Shown: positions 50,284-62,440 of the stretch, one piece after another
How positions within the stretch are numbered: the stretch's first letter is position 1
Layout of the letters: every line of letters starts with the position of its first letter
DNA from: Planococcus citri
Lineage: Eukaryota; Arthropoda; Insecta; Hemiptera; Pseudococcidae
Direction: 5' to 3'
Assembly (NCBI RefSeq): GCF_950023065.1
Contig: NC_088680.1
Span: 60,115,350-60,179,349 of the forward strand
DNA: 64,000 nucleotides
The notes under the pieces: generated by a model
What the model was told of the DNA's origin: nothing
Databases searched by the model: none
What the model saw: only the letters and a program-made list of their open reading frames with translations
Position numbers and translations under genes: made by a program

Positions 50284-53200
50284 TTAAGTGGTTGCGAATT
50301 GTTTCAACACGATCAAATAATTCACGACCATTGCATAAAGCTGGAAACAAATAAATTCAAATACATAGGTATTTGAAAGTTTCATTTATTAGATTATGTT
50401 GGTATATTTGAACTGGACTAAGAATTTGAAAAATAACTTACCGAAATGATTTTTGACCGATTCAAATTCATTATTCCACCGAAGTTGAATTTTGGGTTTT
50501 TAGTTTCGATTACTTCAAGAAAATAAGTAATCTGCAAAAAATTTTGAGCAGACATGAAATTTGATAGATAGATAATCGTTTTTAAAATTATTGATTACCT
50601 AACATATTCATAATTCAGTCAAGTTTTTTAGGTAGTGGGAATATAAAGGAGGTGTGGAATTTCAATTAGGGACATTTTTTCTCAATTTTTGACGAAATGC
50701 ATTAAACAGAGATTTTTTAATTGAGCCCCCCCCCCCTCTCCCATATTTGCCCTGCAGGAGAACACTCTTTTATAAGAAGCATTGAAGAATTAAAATTTCA
50801 AAACATTGAAAATTTGTAGATTAAAATACAAATAGGTACCTACTTTTTGGTCAAAAAAGTGCTCCGGGAAATGAGTTTCTAGCAGGAAATGATTTGATCA
50901 GATCAGATTCGGGCATTCAATGGATCCAATTTGACCGGACCAAATACCTACCTAATTTTGATCTAATTAGACCGAATTCAAACCCGATGAAACCCATTTA
51001 AAGTGACCGGATTGGACTTGACCGTTAGACTAAATCAGGCCTAATCATTCAATCAGGTCAAACTCTTAAGCATTGCTTTGCAGAATGTAACTTCGTTTTG
51101 AAAATTGGTTGGCACTTAGGTAGGGAGGGAGTGCTGCAATTTTTTAAAAACAAGTTCACAATTGCCCAAATTCTTTGGCAACCAACCTATCAAAATGGAG
51201 TAAGAGTTGGCACCTACTCGAAAATACCGATGATTTTTCCCGCAACTGCAATTTCAAGAGTCACCAAACACTACGAAAACATTTTCAAAGGCTCTGAGGA
51301 CATTTTCGTGATTTTTTCATCATAAAAACATCTCAAAAAGAGCCAAAAACTCACCTGGTGTCACCAGAAGTCATCAGGATTCACCAAAGAGTCACCAAAC
51401 ACCCAAAAACATTTTCAAAGGCTGTGAAGACAGCCCCCTGATTTTTTCAACATAAATTCACATAAACAAAAAATCGAAAACTCACCTGGTGACTTCTGGT
51501 GAATCTGTCACCAGGATTCACCACAGAGTCATCAGACCTTCAAAAAAAATTTCAAAGGCTCTGAGGACATTTTTGGGATTTCTTCATTATAAAAACATCT
51601 CAAGAAGAGTCAAAAACTCACCTATAGTAGAAGTCACCAATATTCACCAAAGAATCCCTAGACACTCCAAAAACATTTTCAAAGGCTGTGAAGACAGTCT
51701 CGTGATTTTTTCAACATAAATTCACCTAAAAAAAATCAAAAACTCACTTCGTGACGTCTGGAGAATTTGTCACCAGAAGTCACTAAGATTCACCAAAGAG
51801 TCATCAGACCTTCAAAAAAAAATTTCAAAGGCTCTTAGGACATTTTTGTGATTTTTTCATCATAAATACATCTCAAAAAGAGTCAAAAATTCACGTGGTG
51901 ACTTCTGGTGAATCTGTCACCAGTAGTCACCAGGATTCACCAAGGAATCACCAGACACTCGCAGAAAATGTTAGAAGACTCTGAGGACGTTCTCGTGATT
52001 TTTTCAACATGAATTCACCTGAAAACAAGTTAAAAACTCAACTAGTAACTTGAGGTGAATTTGTCCCCAGAAGTCACCAGGGTTCACCAAAGAGTCACCA
52101 GACACTCCAAAAATATTTTCAAAGACTCTGAGGACATTCTCGTGATTTTTTCACCATAATTTTACTTGAAAAAAATCGAAAACTTACTTGGTGTCTTCCG
52201 GTGAATCGGTCACCAGAAGTCACCCAAATTCACCAAGAAGTCACCAGGCATTCAAAAAAATTGTCAAAGGCTCTGGGGACATCCTCGTGATTTTTTCATT
52301 TAAAACACCTCAAAAAAGTGAAAATCTCACCTGGTGAATTCTGGTGAATCTGTCACCAGAAATGACTTCCACCAGAAGTCACCAGGATTCACCAAAGAGT
52401 CACCAGACACTCCAAAAACGTTTTCAAAGGCTCTGAGGACATTTTCGTGGAGTCACCAAAATCCACCAAGGAGTCACCAGACTTTCAAAAAAATTTTCAA
52501 GGGCCATGAGAAGATTCCAGTGATTTTTTCATCATGAGTTCATCTAAAAAAAAAAGTCAAAAACTCACTTTGTGACTTCTGGTGAATCTTCCCTCCCCCA
52601 CCCCTTCCAAAAATTAAAAAACCTCTAATTTACGTCCCTGCTGGCCAGATCTCATTAGATATCAGAGCTGAGCTTTCTGCATAAACTTTTTTCGCACGTT
52701 TAAGATACCTTCCCATGAAAGCACATGATTATGCACTTATAGTTAATTTTCTGACCTGATGAAAAATTTTATTTTTCTCAGTTTTTTTCAACGTTTCTAG
52801 TTTTGAACGCTTTGAAAATGAAAATGCTTTTCTGATTTTATGTCTAAAGATTTTTTAACCGTCATCAGAAAAATAATAGATTTTCAATTTTTCATTTTGA
52901 ATGTGATTTTTTGAGCATTTTTACAATTAGTGACTATTTTGAATGGGTCTTCATTCTGTGATTTTGAACGAAATTCCATTTATTCAATTAGAAAATAATT
53001 GGTCAAATTTTAGGAGTAATCAGAAAAATTCAGAGGAAGGAGGTAAGAAGCCATTTTTGAATTTTTGAAAATTAACTTTGAAAATGGACATCACCTTTCC
53101 CAAATTGAAGATCAATTTTTTATTTACTCATTTTTTTGTGCTTTTTTGCATACCTAACTATGTATGTACTTGCATGCGTGAATATTCTATGTGGTGTATG

Positions 53201-54532
53201 GACTTACCGAACGTAATGTTTGGCCATTCAAATTAATCGTATTGCAATCCAATAGTAATTTTTCAGTTTGCGAAGTTATCTGCGTGAATTAAGTAAATTG
53301 AGTAGGTATTATTATTTCTTAAATGCCTGTTCCATTTACTTACCTAATGATGATGAAAATTGAACACTTACTTGTCTGGAAGCTGAGTTTGCTGACTCGT
53401 ACAATATAAGTATATTAGTGATACAAAATAAACTGGGTAAAAGATAGGTAAACCCGACTGCTCTGTTGTGTTCCACAATGTAAAGATAGATTGCGTAATA
53501 AAAAGGGGTTATGAGGCTGAACATCAATAGCAATAAGTATCCCAAGTACATTGTCGAATGCGATCTATTAAACTGGCTATTGAGATCGCATAAATTTATC
53601 CATAAATTGGTCAAGTTTTGTATGTTTTTTTCTGATCCAATTAGTATCGATTTCTGTGAAAGTCATACATAATTTGTATGAGTCATTTGATTAGATATTT
53701 TTTTATGAATTTAATCACTTTCTTGTTCAATTATTAAATTATTATACTTACTTGAACCAGACAGATGATAGTTTTAGCTACTGATTCGATATATTTACAA
53801 TTGACATACCACAGAATAGGCATCATTTCGAGCAAAACCATGCAGTAGCCAACGGACGAAATGCCGGTTCGAATTATCACGTAGTAAATCGATTCAAACT
53901 TTGTATTCGATGTTATTAATACCGTTATGAGAATTCCCACGAAAGATACCCAACGAAGTTTTATTTTGATTGGACATTGGTACGAAGTTCTCGTGATCAT
54001 CTCGAGGTTTCTCTATTCGCAAAGATTTTTTTACTGGTTAAATTCGTACTTTGGAAATTGAAATTGATAAGCACCTAAAGACAGTAGGTACCTACCTGAT
54101 ACCGCATCCAATTATCCCAATAAGTTTGCACGTTTCTGCATTTGGTCCAGCTTATGATCGGCATGAATACGAAATATAGTCGAGTGTAAGTTGTCGGAAA
54201 CACTTTAACGAAGTAATGGTAATTGAATTTTCGGAGTAGAGGGATCACAGTCTTGTATATAAATTGTACTTCATTAATGAAAGCTATAGAGTATAACGTC
54301 AGCGAAATGAATGTGAGGAAGTGATGACGAAAGGTTTTCTTTTTTTTATCTGAAAATTAACAAAGATTATAATATTTTTTGCTCTCGAATTAATAATAAA
54401 CAATAATATTTTTTTTAATGAATTAAGTAGAATATTACCTTTTTGAAAAGAAATGAATGGAAACACACCTATCATTTTCAAAGAGTAAAAAATAATTTTT
54501 GAACTATTCAGGTATTCGTTGTTTTCCTTCAT
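50284..54532 (-). CDS. gustatory receptor Gr5 (369 residues, 7 exons)
   Basis: Exons: 54532-54439, 54349-54096, 54012-53752, 53653-53372, 53279-53208, 50531-50442 and 50340-50284; the sum is 1110 bases. The protein starts MKENNEYLNSSKIIFYSLKM and ends LIVLKQFATT. Family words: IISWTKCRNV, LWINLCDLNSQF, LYESANSASRQ, ETKNPKFNFGGIMNLNRS and the final NYLIVLKQF. The acceptor of exon 3 is AATAG before AGAAACC, chosen because it alone keeps the frame. Intron 5 is 2.7 kb and contains minisatellite array 2. Sister of Gr4, with identical ending and intron pattern. Function inferred from the family only. Confidence 0.88.
51230..52600. repeat. minisatellite array 2 (GGTGA/TCACC type) inside Gr5 intron 5
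   Basis: About ten units of roughly 130-150 bases, with GGTGACTTCTGGTGAATCTG, CACCAGAAGTCACCAGGATT, GAGTCACCAGACACTCCAAA and AGGCTCTGAGGACATTTTCG phrases. Clearly the same family as arrays at 36825-37818 and 39772-40720. Each unit can form a hairpin through its GGTGA and TCACC halves. Confidence 0.82.
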
Positions 54533-55161
54533 GATTTGGTCTAATGTGACTCCAGTCGAAATGTCGAGACGTAGACGATTTATTATTTTTTTATAACCAC
54601 AATTAAAATGCTCAAATGCTTAATTGCTCAATTTTCTGCAGCCATTCATTGTAAAATCAATAGGCCTTTATGTTGACTAGATATTTCCGTGATTTAAACC
54701 GAGTGTTGGTGGTAGATTTTTATCTTGTATTAGCAATTAAAATGAAATTTAGCACAAATGCCTACCCACATGGATAGAAGACGAAAATACATACCTACAT
54801 ATTGCAATAGGTATTACCTAATTTCTATTGTTTGTCGGTAGTTAATGCGTTTTTTTTTTGTTTTTTTTTTTTCATTTGATGTGTTTGTCGAAGTACGTAT
54901 TCCCATCGTAAAAAGGAATAAAAATTATATGCAGGTAAATTATTTAAAACTGTTTTAAATTAAAATGAATTCACATAAGATGAATAGACAAAATAGAAAA
55001 AAGTGAACGAAATTTATCCATATGAAATGAAATTAATAATTGTAATTTGTAATAGAAAATTAAAATAAGATTTCTGGGATATTACTTACATAAAAAAAAG
55101 AACAAAAAAACTCATGCAATAGAAAAAATTTTCAAAATGATTTTCAGTACGTGAAGAAGTC
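54533..55161. other. spacer between Gr5 and Gr6
   Basis: Very AT-rich, poly-T run near 54850. No feature supported. Confidence 0.4.
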
Positions 55162-58100
55162 CTAAAAATTATTTTTCAGCTGTAATTGCTGGATGTATAA
55201 AGTGCCAAATTGTGTCAAAATTATCAGATAATTTACACCAGCTCCCAGCATCTGAAAATGACATGAAATAATATTTTTCTAGATGAAGCAATCGATTTAG
55301 GATTTTTGTTATTGGAATTCGTCATTTTGTAGTGTGAAATATGCAGGTACTTACAACTATGAACGTGGATCGATCAATTTTTAGCACTCCACTTAATTCT
55401 ATTTTCGGATTTCTCACTTCAATCGTATTCAAGAAAGAACGAAGCTATTGAAAATGAAATTTGAAAATGTTGATATCTTCATTTAAAAAATATGAACATA
55501 TTAAATGCAAAAGTGCAATTATTTCGTAATGTTTCAACTCACTGTTTTTAAACAATTTAGTGGCATCTTTGATGTATTTTTAGTGAGCAGTGATCTTTGT
55601 ATCCGATGTACAAGCTGTAAAAAGTGTAATTTTGTCAATAAGGCTCAAATTACACCAAGTACATACATACCAAAAATTAATATTTGGAAAGTGATTTGTA
55701 ATGTGGCATAGTTAATTGTGATCAAATCAACGTGTTCTTTTCTCAATTGTAATAACATTTGTCTTTTTTTGGTGTGCATGGCTCAATTCTCAGACGTTTA
55801 GAATTTCGATGGTTTTATTTTGGACAAAAAGTGGAGCAGATTTCTGGTTGGCTTTTGGCGAAATTTAGAAAAATTTAATTTGAAACTGTGTCTTACATTA
55901 GGTACCGAGAGTTTGAGCTCGAGTATGAATGTAGGTACCCAAAGATTGAAAACTGTGCCTGATTCTGATTTAAAACTCTATCTGGGTCTGAAAATAAGTA
56001 CCCACTGACTAAAAACTGTGTCTCATTCCACCACAGGTCCTTACTTGGGTCCGAAAATACCCACTGATTAAAATCTGTGTCTGACTCAACCACAGGTCCT
56101 TACTCGGATCTGAAACACCAACTGATTGAAAACAGGGTCAGACTCAACCACGCGTAATTATTTGGGTCAGAAACACCCCTGATTAAAATCTGGGTCTGAT
56201 TCAACTACAGGTCCATATTTGGGTTTGAACACACCCACTGATTGAAGACTGTGTCTGACACAACCACGATTGTATTTAGTTGAGTCTGAAACCACCCACT
56301 GATTAAAAACGTTGTCTGATTCAACCACAGGTCCTTGGCCACTGATTCAAATCTGTGTCTGACTCAACCACTGGTCCTTACTTGGGTCAGAAAACATCTA
56401 CTGATCGAAAACTGGGTCTGACTCAACCACAGGTACTTATTCCAGTCTGAAAACACACACTGATGGAGAACATGATCTGACTCAATCACAGGTTTGAAAA
56501 GACCCACTGATTAAAATCCGTGTCTGACAGAACCACAAGTATTTACTTGATTCTGAACACACCCACTGAATGAGAACTGTGTCTGATTCAACCACAAGTA
56601 TTTACTTAGGTCTGAAATCACCCACTGTTTGAAAACTGTGTCTGACTCAACCATGGGTATTTACATGGGTCTAAACACCCACTGATTAAAAGTTGTGTCT
56701 GACACAACCACAGTTCCTTATTTGGGTCAGAAAACACCCATTGATTAAGAACTGAGTTTGACTCAACCACTGGTCCTTACATGGGTCTGAAAACACCCCT
56801 GATTAAAATCTGGGCCTGATTCAACCACAGGTTCATGTTTGTGTTAGAACACACCCACTGATTGAAGACTTGTGTCTGACACAACCACATATATTTAGTT
56901 GGGTCTGAACACAAACACTGATTAAAAATTGTGTCTGATTCAACCACAGGTCCTTGGGCCTGAAAACATCCACTGATTGACATCTATGTCTGACTCAACC
57001 ACTACCCTATTGACAAGAAATACACATTTTAGTCTCACTTTTCAGATAATACGCCCACGTTTTTTCAAATCGGCTGCTTTTTTTCAAATCCGCTGTTAGT
57101 TTGTTCTACCTGAAACCAGTTTTGTTGAAGTAGACCGCGTTTTTTTACTGCAGCCTCACTGCGTTTATGCCATCTCACACTCCAGGGGGTCTTTCATAAA
57201 AGCAATTATGCACTGCGTTTACGTGATTACATCGGGTGGAAATGCACCCAAAAACAAGGTCTCACTTTTACGCGTTTAACCGCGTTTTTCTTGTCAGTAG
57301 GGTAGTCCTTACTTGAGCCTGAAAACACCCACTGATTGAAAACTGGTTCTGACTCAACCACAGGTCCTTATTCCAGTCTGAAAACACCCACTGATCATGA
57401 ACTTGGTCTCACTTAACCACTGCGTTTATTTCAACCACTAGTCCTTACTCAGGTCAAAAAACATCCCTGATTAAAAACTGTGGCTGATTCAACCACAGAT
57501 CCTTTGGTCTGAAAACACCCACTGATTGAAATCTGTGTCTGACACAACCACAAGTATTTACTTGATTCTGAAAACACCCACCGATTGAAAACTGGGTCTT
57601 ACTCAACCACAGGTCCTTACTTGGGTCTGAAATCACCCACTGATTAAAAACTGTGTGTGAAAACACCCGATGTTTGAAAACTGTGTCTGACTCAACCATG
57701 GGTATTTACATGTGTGTAAAAACATCCACTGATTAAAAGTTGTGTCTGACACAACCACAGTTCTTTACTTGGGTCTGAAAACCCCCACTGATTGAAAACA
57801 GTGTCTGACTCAACCACTGGTCCTTACTTGGGTCTGAAAACATCACTGATCAAAATCTGGGTCTGATTCAACCACAGGTCCTTACTTGGGTTTGAAAACA
57901 CCCACTAGTTAAAAACTGGGTTTGATTCAACCACTGCTCCTCACTTGGGTCTGAAATCATCCCTGATTAAAAACTGGGTCAGATTCAACCACAGGTCCAT
58001 AAATTCGGGTTTGAACAAGCCCACTGATTGAAGACTGTGTCTGACACAACCACATGTATTTAGTTGGGTCTGAAAACACCCACTGATTGAAGACTGTGTC

Positions 58101-60538
58101 TGACACAACCACATGTATTTAGTTGGGTCTGAAAACACCCACTGATTGAAATCTGTGTCTGACTCAACCACCAGTCCTTACTTGGGTCTGAAAAAAGCAC
58201 CCACTGATTAAAAATTGTGTCTGAAAACACCCCTGATTAAAATCTGGGTCTGATTCAACCACAGGTCCTTACATGGGTTTGAAAACATCCACTGGATAAG
58301 AACAGGGTTTGATTCAACCACTGCTCCTTACTTGGGTCTGAAAGCATCCCTCACTGATTCATACCACTGGTCCTGGGGTCTAAAAACACCCACTGATTGA
58401 AATCTGTGTCTGACTCAACCACTGGTCCTTACTTGGGTCTGAAAACGCCCACTGATTAAAAGCTAGGTCTGACTCAACCACAGGTCCTTACTTGGGTCTG
58501 AAAACACCCACAGATAAAAACTGTGTCTGACTCAACCACAGGTTCTTGCAATTTTGAATTGTTTCATTTTGGCCTGAATGTTGAGTAGATTTTATATGGC
58601 AATACTCGTATGCACTTAGAAAAACTGAATTTGAAACTGTGTCTCACATAACCATATAGTTATTAAGTAGCTTGTTTGGTTTAAGCATTCTTAAAAGTTT
58701 GAATGCCTGATTTTTTCAAAAATTCATTTTGGAATTATACACAGTGATCCAGGTCAAGCAACGGCAAATGCTTTCAAAAATTTGCGTTTATTTAATAATT
58801 AAAAAACAATGTGTTTCCAAGAAGTGAAAAAAAAATCGTTTGGTTTACACATCTTTAAAAATTTGAATTATGAATATTTCAAAATTCACCGGGGCGGTGG
58901 GTCCGGGGGAATACAGATGCTTTGCTTTCAAAAAGTCGTATTTTGAGAAGTAGAAACAACCTACTAATGTTTGTATTTTTTTGACTCCACAATTTTAGAA
59001 TTCGAATGTCCAGCTTAGGTGATTTGAATTTACAATAATTGATGTCACGTTGACCCTTTGATCACAACTACCTACCCCACTTCAATGAAGCGGAAAAATA
59101 ATGATTGTTTTCTCATCTTACCTGATCATAAACAGTGTTGGCGCTCTCACAATACATATAAGTGATTGACACACCTATCATGAAACTAATCAAATCTCCC
59201 GCTATGATGTTTTCATTTCTTCGTGAAATGAGCGATAAAATAGCCGAATAAAGATTGCTAATCCCATTTGTAACACCTGCTACGGTTTGAGTCAAGAATA
59301 TAATCGAATGGATAGAATTGAAACGGTCTATCAAATCGCATACGTGTATCCACACATCGACGAGCTTTTGTAATTTTTCTTTTTTCACTTCTTCTTTCAT
59401 AGCTTTCTGTCAAATGATAATCTGGTATAAATACCTATTAAATCGGATAAACGTAGATATTTTTTTTTTACTCGTAAATCTTAGGTAGTTAATTGAATTG
59501 GTGATGATTAATTTACCTCGATGTGCTTCTGAATGATTTGAATGACGTGTCGAGTGAAAACACAATTACTGTACCAATAACCTAATGTAACGGTTGATAT
59601 GGTTCCTACCAAAAACATGGATATTCTGTGTGATATGCTTATCTTTCTGTCTACAAAATAGTATGTCGCAGGGAACATAATCATCGAGATTGAAAGACAA
59701 TATGCAATCCATCGAATTCTTCTTTTCACCAAACATTTGTACGGTATACCGCTGATTGTTTCTAAATCGTTCTGTAAACAGAAAATCATGTACCTACAGT
59801 CCTACATGCATCCAAAAATGTTTCATTTTGAATTTTCAAAAATTCACCAAAAATCAATCTGACAAGCTGAAATTTAGGTTATGGAGGTTCAGACCATGAG
59901 TTGGTTCAAAAAAAAATCGCAAACTCGTTCATATCGAAGGTTCCTTTGTGAGATGTTCTCATGGAAAGGGGAAGAGTGGGAGATGGGAAAATTTATTTTT
60001 AAAAATATCTAACATGATGAAAGTTGCTTTCTACGTTTCCATCCGGAGTTCGAGGTTTTAAAGGGTTAATAAATAAATAAGAAAAATCAGTTACCTACTT
60101 GTACAGATTTCCATCCATCGTAATACTCGGTAAAAAGACACGACTTATTCCACATTGCGAAAGGTATCATCAAAACGTATATTCTCAGCGTTATCTCGGT
60201 GCTACTTTGGACAAAATGAACGAAATTGAAATGCTTCATTAAATATATCACATTATTACCTATAAATATTATACTGCTGACGCTGGCAATCGAGTATACG
60301 ATCATCGAAAACACATTTATTACCAAAGTGGCGAATTTTCTGCATTTTGTATCTGGAAATTTACCATAATCAGGGTTTAGTCCCTAGATACATAAATTTT
60401 CATGGAAATTTGTGTTAAAAATCATATCATATACGTACCTTTATTGTTTAGAACAAATGGTAAAATACCAAATATTTTAAGAATGAATAGTAAGGGCTTT
60501 AAGGTTTCATAATATTCATTTTTCGTACATACTTTCAT
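55162..60538 (-). CDS. gustatory receptor Gr6 (381 residues, 7 exons, long intron)
   Basis: Exons: 60538-60439, 60352-60099, 59771-59517, 59406-59122, 55614-55543, 55444-55355 and 55251-55162; the sum is 1146 bases. The protein starts MKVCTKNEYYETLKPLLFIL. Family words: FAMWNKSCLF, VWIHVCDLIDRF, YCESANTVYDQ, EVRNPKIELSGVLKIDRS and NYLIILTQF. Unlike the others it extends about 14 residues beyond the QF motif. The small exon 5 (LVHRIQRSLLTKNTSK...) was identified by its match to the corresponding exon of Gr1 and by phase. Intron 4 is 3.5 kb and filled largely by a 59-bp tandem repeat. Most divergent member of the cluster. Confidence 0.85.
55890..58548. repeat. 59-bp tandem repeat in Gr6 intron 4
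   Basis: Unit contains CCACAGGTCCTTACTTGGGT, then CTGAAAACACCCACTGATTG, then AAAACTGTGTCTGACTCAA. Length divided by period suggests around 40 units, with many short (about 40-50 base) variants. The two borders (55870 and 58640) share an AAAATTTAATTTGAAACTGT-like word. Interrupted by a MITE at 57005-57302. Confidence 0.85.
57005..57302. mobile_element. 298-bp TA-flanked MITE inside the 59-bp array
   Basis: Ends CCCTATTGACAAGAAA and complement CCCTACTGACAAGAAA; TA at 57003-57004 and 57303-57304. The array unit continues on both sides, confirming the insertion. Internal words TCTCACTTTT and CGCGTTT are repeated near both ends. Confidence 0.85.
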
Positions 60539-61087
60539 CGTGGTGAGTTTTATTCCATTGAAAACTTGTCCAAAATATTACCTACCTACAGGTGTGTTTT
60601 GAAAGTGCTTGTAAAATGTTCAATGATAATTGGTAATTGGTATTTAGCGTGTCATAGCTTTAAAAAAAACGTTATCTGTAATTTTATTACTGTGCCTATC
60701 TAATTATTGATTTGTAATTTTCCATGTAAGAGTAGGTCAAGTGTAATATTATGTATGATTTTCCACCCTTTTCAAACAGATACTCGTACTTCGGTAAATT
60801 GATGTAGGTATCGTGATACAAGATATTAGATCTACTCGTATAATTCATTTGACCATTACATTCTTTATAGGTACCTACTCGTGTAATAATAATATTAAAT
60901 GCGAAGTGATTAAAACTTGTTTATTCATAATAAATTAACAATCATGTAGACTAATTGGTTCGGAAATATGTAATTGCTTGCGGAAAATTTAGTAAATGGA
61001 ACTTAAAAGTAGAGAAGGATAAAAAGACGTGCAGGAGTATTTTTTTTAAAAAATATGCGATGAGACATTTGAGTAATTATTCGATAT
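60539..61087. other. spacer between Gr6 and the small secreted-protein gene
   Basis: AT-rich. Presumably the Gr6 promoter and the 3' end of the small minus-strand gene. No element defined. Confidence 0.4.
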
Positions 61088-61533
61088 TCAAGGGTGATTT
61101 TTAAGCATCTGTTGATTATTATCATTACCATTCAAAGCTTCACTCAGTGCAGCTTTTTGACCAGCTACCGAACCATAAATAATGGTTTCACACGACACAC
61201 TGATCAGCTGAAGTTGTAATTCTTTCAACAGAGGTACCGAGGAATCGTAAATTACATCACTTTGAGATGAAAGATGAGATGCCAAGACAGGATTAATCCT
61301 ATTGATCACCGATTGGCAATGCCTGGCTAGTTTAAACATTTGATTGTAGACGTCGCTAGAATCGATATTAGAAAGCTGCTGTTGTTGTTGCTGCTGCCCA
61401 TTGATGGCAGATACCAAGATGGTCACCTGAGATGTGAGATAGGAGTCAATGAAATGAAGAAAAATGCGAAGTGCAATAAGCTTGAGATATTTCAAAATAT
61501 ACTTACGAAGCAGAAGATAACCAGAGATTTCAT
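61088..61533 (-). CDS. small secreted protein 1 (121 residues), unrecognised family
   Basis: Two exons, 61533-61507 and 61426-61088, phase 0, with an 80-base intron between codons 9 and 10. The protein begins with a signal peptide (MKSLVIFCFVTILVSAING), then seven glutamines, and a mature part of about 100 residues. The mature part holds two cysteines (46 and 88, spaced 42) and predicted amphipathic helices. No known domain recognised. It is divergently arranged with the gene at 61980, which shares intron position, size and cysteine spacing, so the two are probably ancient paralogs. Secretion is supported by the leader; function is unknown. Confidence 0.72.
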
Positions 61534-61979
61534 GTTGACGGATTGGACGTGTGAACACGCAGTTGATGCTGAACAATATGACGACCTGGTTTAGTTGCAA
61601 TATCGAGGTTTTAAAAGTTCGGTGCCTCGGTATGTAATGTTTGTTCAACTACGTGCGTTCGAAATCGAAATGTAAACTAATTTTTCATTTTTGAAACGAT
61701 CTGGCGTAGAATTTTCCAACCCATTGACGTGGTTAAATTGTTGATCAACGATTTACCTACCGAAATCGAGATGGAATTCGATGCTGTCGAAAGCGATTAA
61801 ATCTGTTTGTTCAACGGTTGGATTTTTTTTCAAAGGTCAATGAGGACATGTTTTGCGTTAGTGTAAAATAAATATTGAGTGATTTTCATCGCACATTACT
61901 TTGAAACATTTTTCGTACTCGATATCAATTTGGTTTCAACTTTCAACGGTCACCATACAGCTCAACAAGTGCTCGCAAA
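61534..61979. promoter_or_regulatory. 446-bp divergent intergenic region of the two small secreted genes
   Basis: Lies between the two start codons and must hold both promoters and 5' untranslated regions. No canonical TATA box at a standard distance is evident on either side. An AAAATAAATATTGAG word near 61867 is the most TATA-like for the plus gene. Confidence 0.4.
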
Positions 61980-62440
61980 ATGAAGGCTAGTTTATTTTGC
62001 ATCGTTTTCTCTCTGACGGTAGGTTGAATGAAGTTTTAAAATTTTAAGATTTTAATTTGCTGGTAGGTACTTTACTTACTTTTGGGTGCTTTTTGTATCT
62101 ATAGGTGATTGCCAATGCATACGCCGGTAATACTGTCAGTGTCAATAGTGGTGCTACAAGTCAAGCTCAAGTCGTCCAAGCGCAACCTGGAAATAATAAT
62201 TTTGATCCTTCGATGGGTGATCTTACCGATACAATCAACGCCTTGATTTACGGATGCAGTAATTATTTGCCGATGGTTGACGCGTACATGAAATCTCAGA
62301 ACGATAATCCCAATTTCCTGTCGGGTGAAACGGATGTTATTACTTTGCAAGTCTCGGTTGATTCCACTTTCAACGCGTGTAAAAATATATTGAACGTTAT
62401 TGCTGCTTATCAGCTCGTCATTAGTGATTATAAGCCGTAG
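61980..62440 (+). CDS. small secreted protein 2 (124 residues), unrecognised family
   Basis: Two exons, 61980-62018 and 62105-62440, phase 0, with an 86-base intron after codon 13. Signal peptide MKASLFCIVFSLTVIANAYA. The mature part has a Gln/Asn-rich start (QAQVVQAQPGNNNF) and a helical core with two cysteines (64 and 105, spaced 41) and no recognised domain. A polyadenylation signal AATAAA lies at 62477-62482, 37 bases after the stop. It shares layout with the divergent gene at 61088-61533. Plausible roles for such proteins in sap-feeding insects include salivary or cuticular secretion, but nothing in the sequence decides this. Confidence 0.78.

Noticed and set aside
55681..55760. Candidate Gr6 exon encoding LRKEHVDLITINYATL on the minus strand
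   Set aside because: It has a good donor but no acceptor and the wrong phase; the exon at 55614-55543 fits both phase and homology.
55890..58548. CRISPR-like array of repeats and spacers
   Set aside because: Units are contiguous and homogenised with no unique spacers, in an intron of an insect gene; this is a minisatellite.
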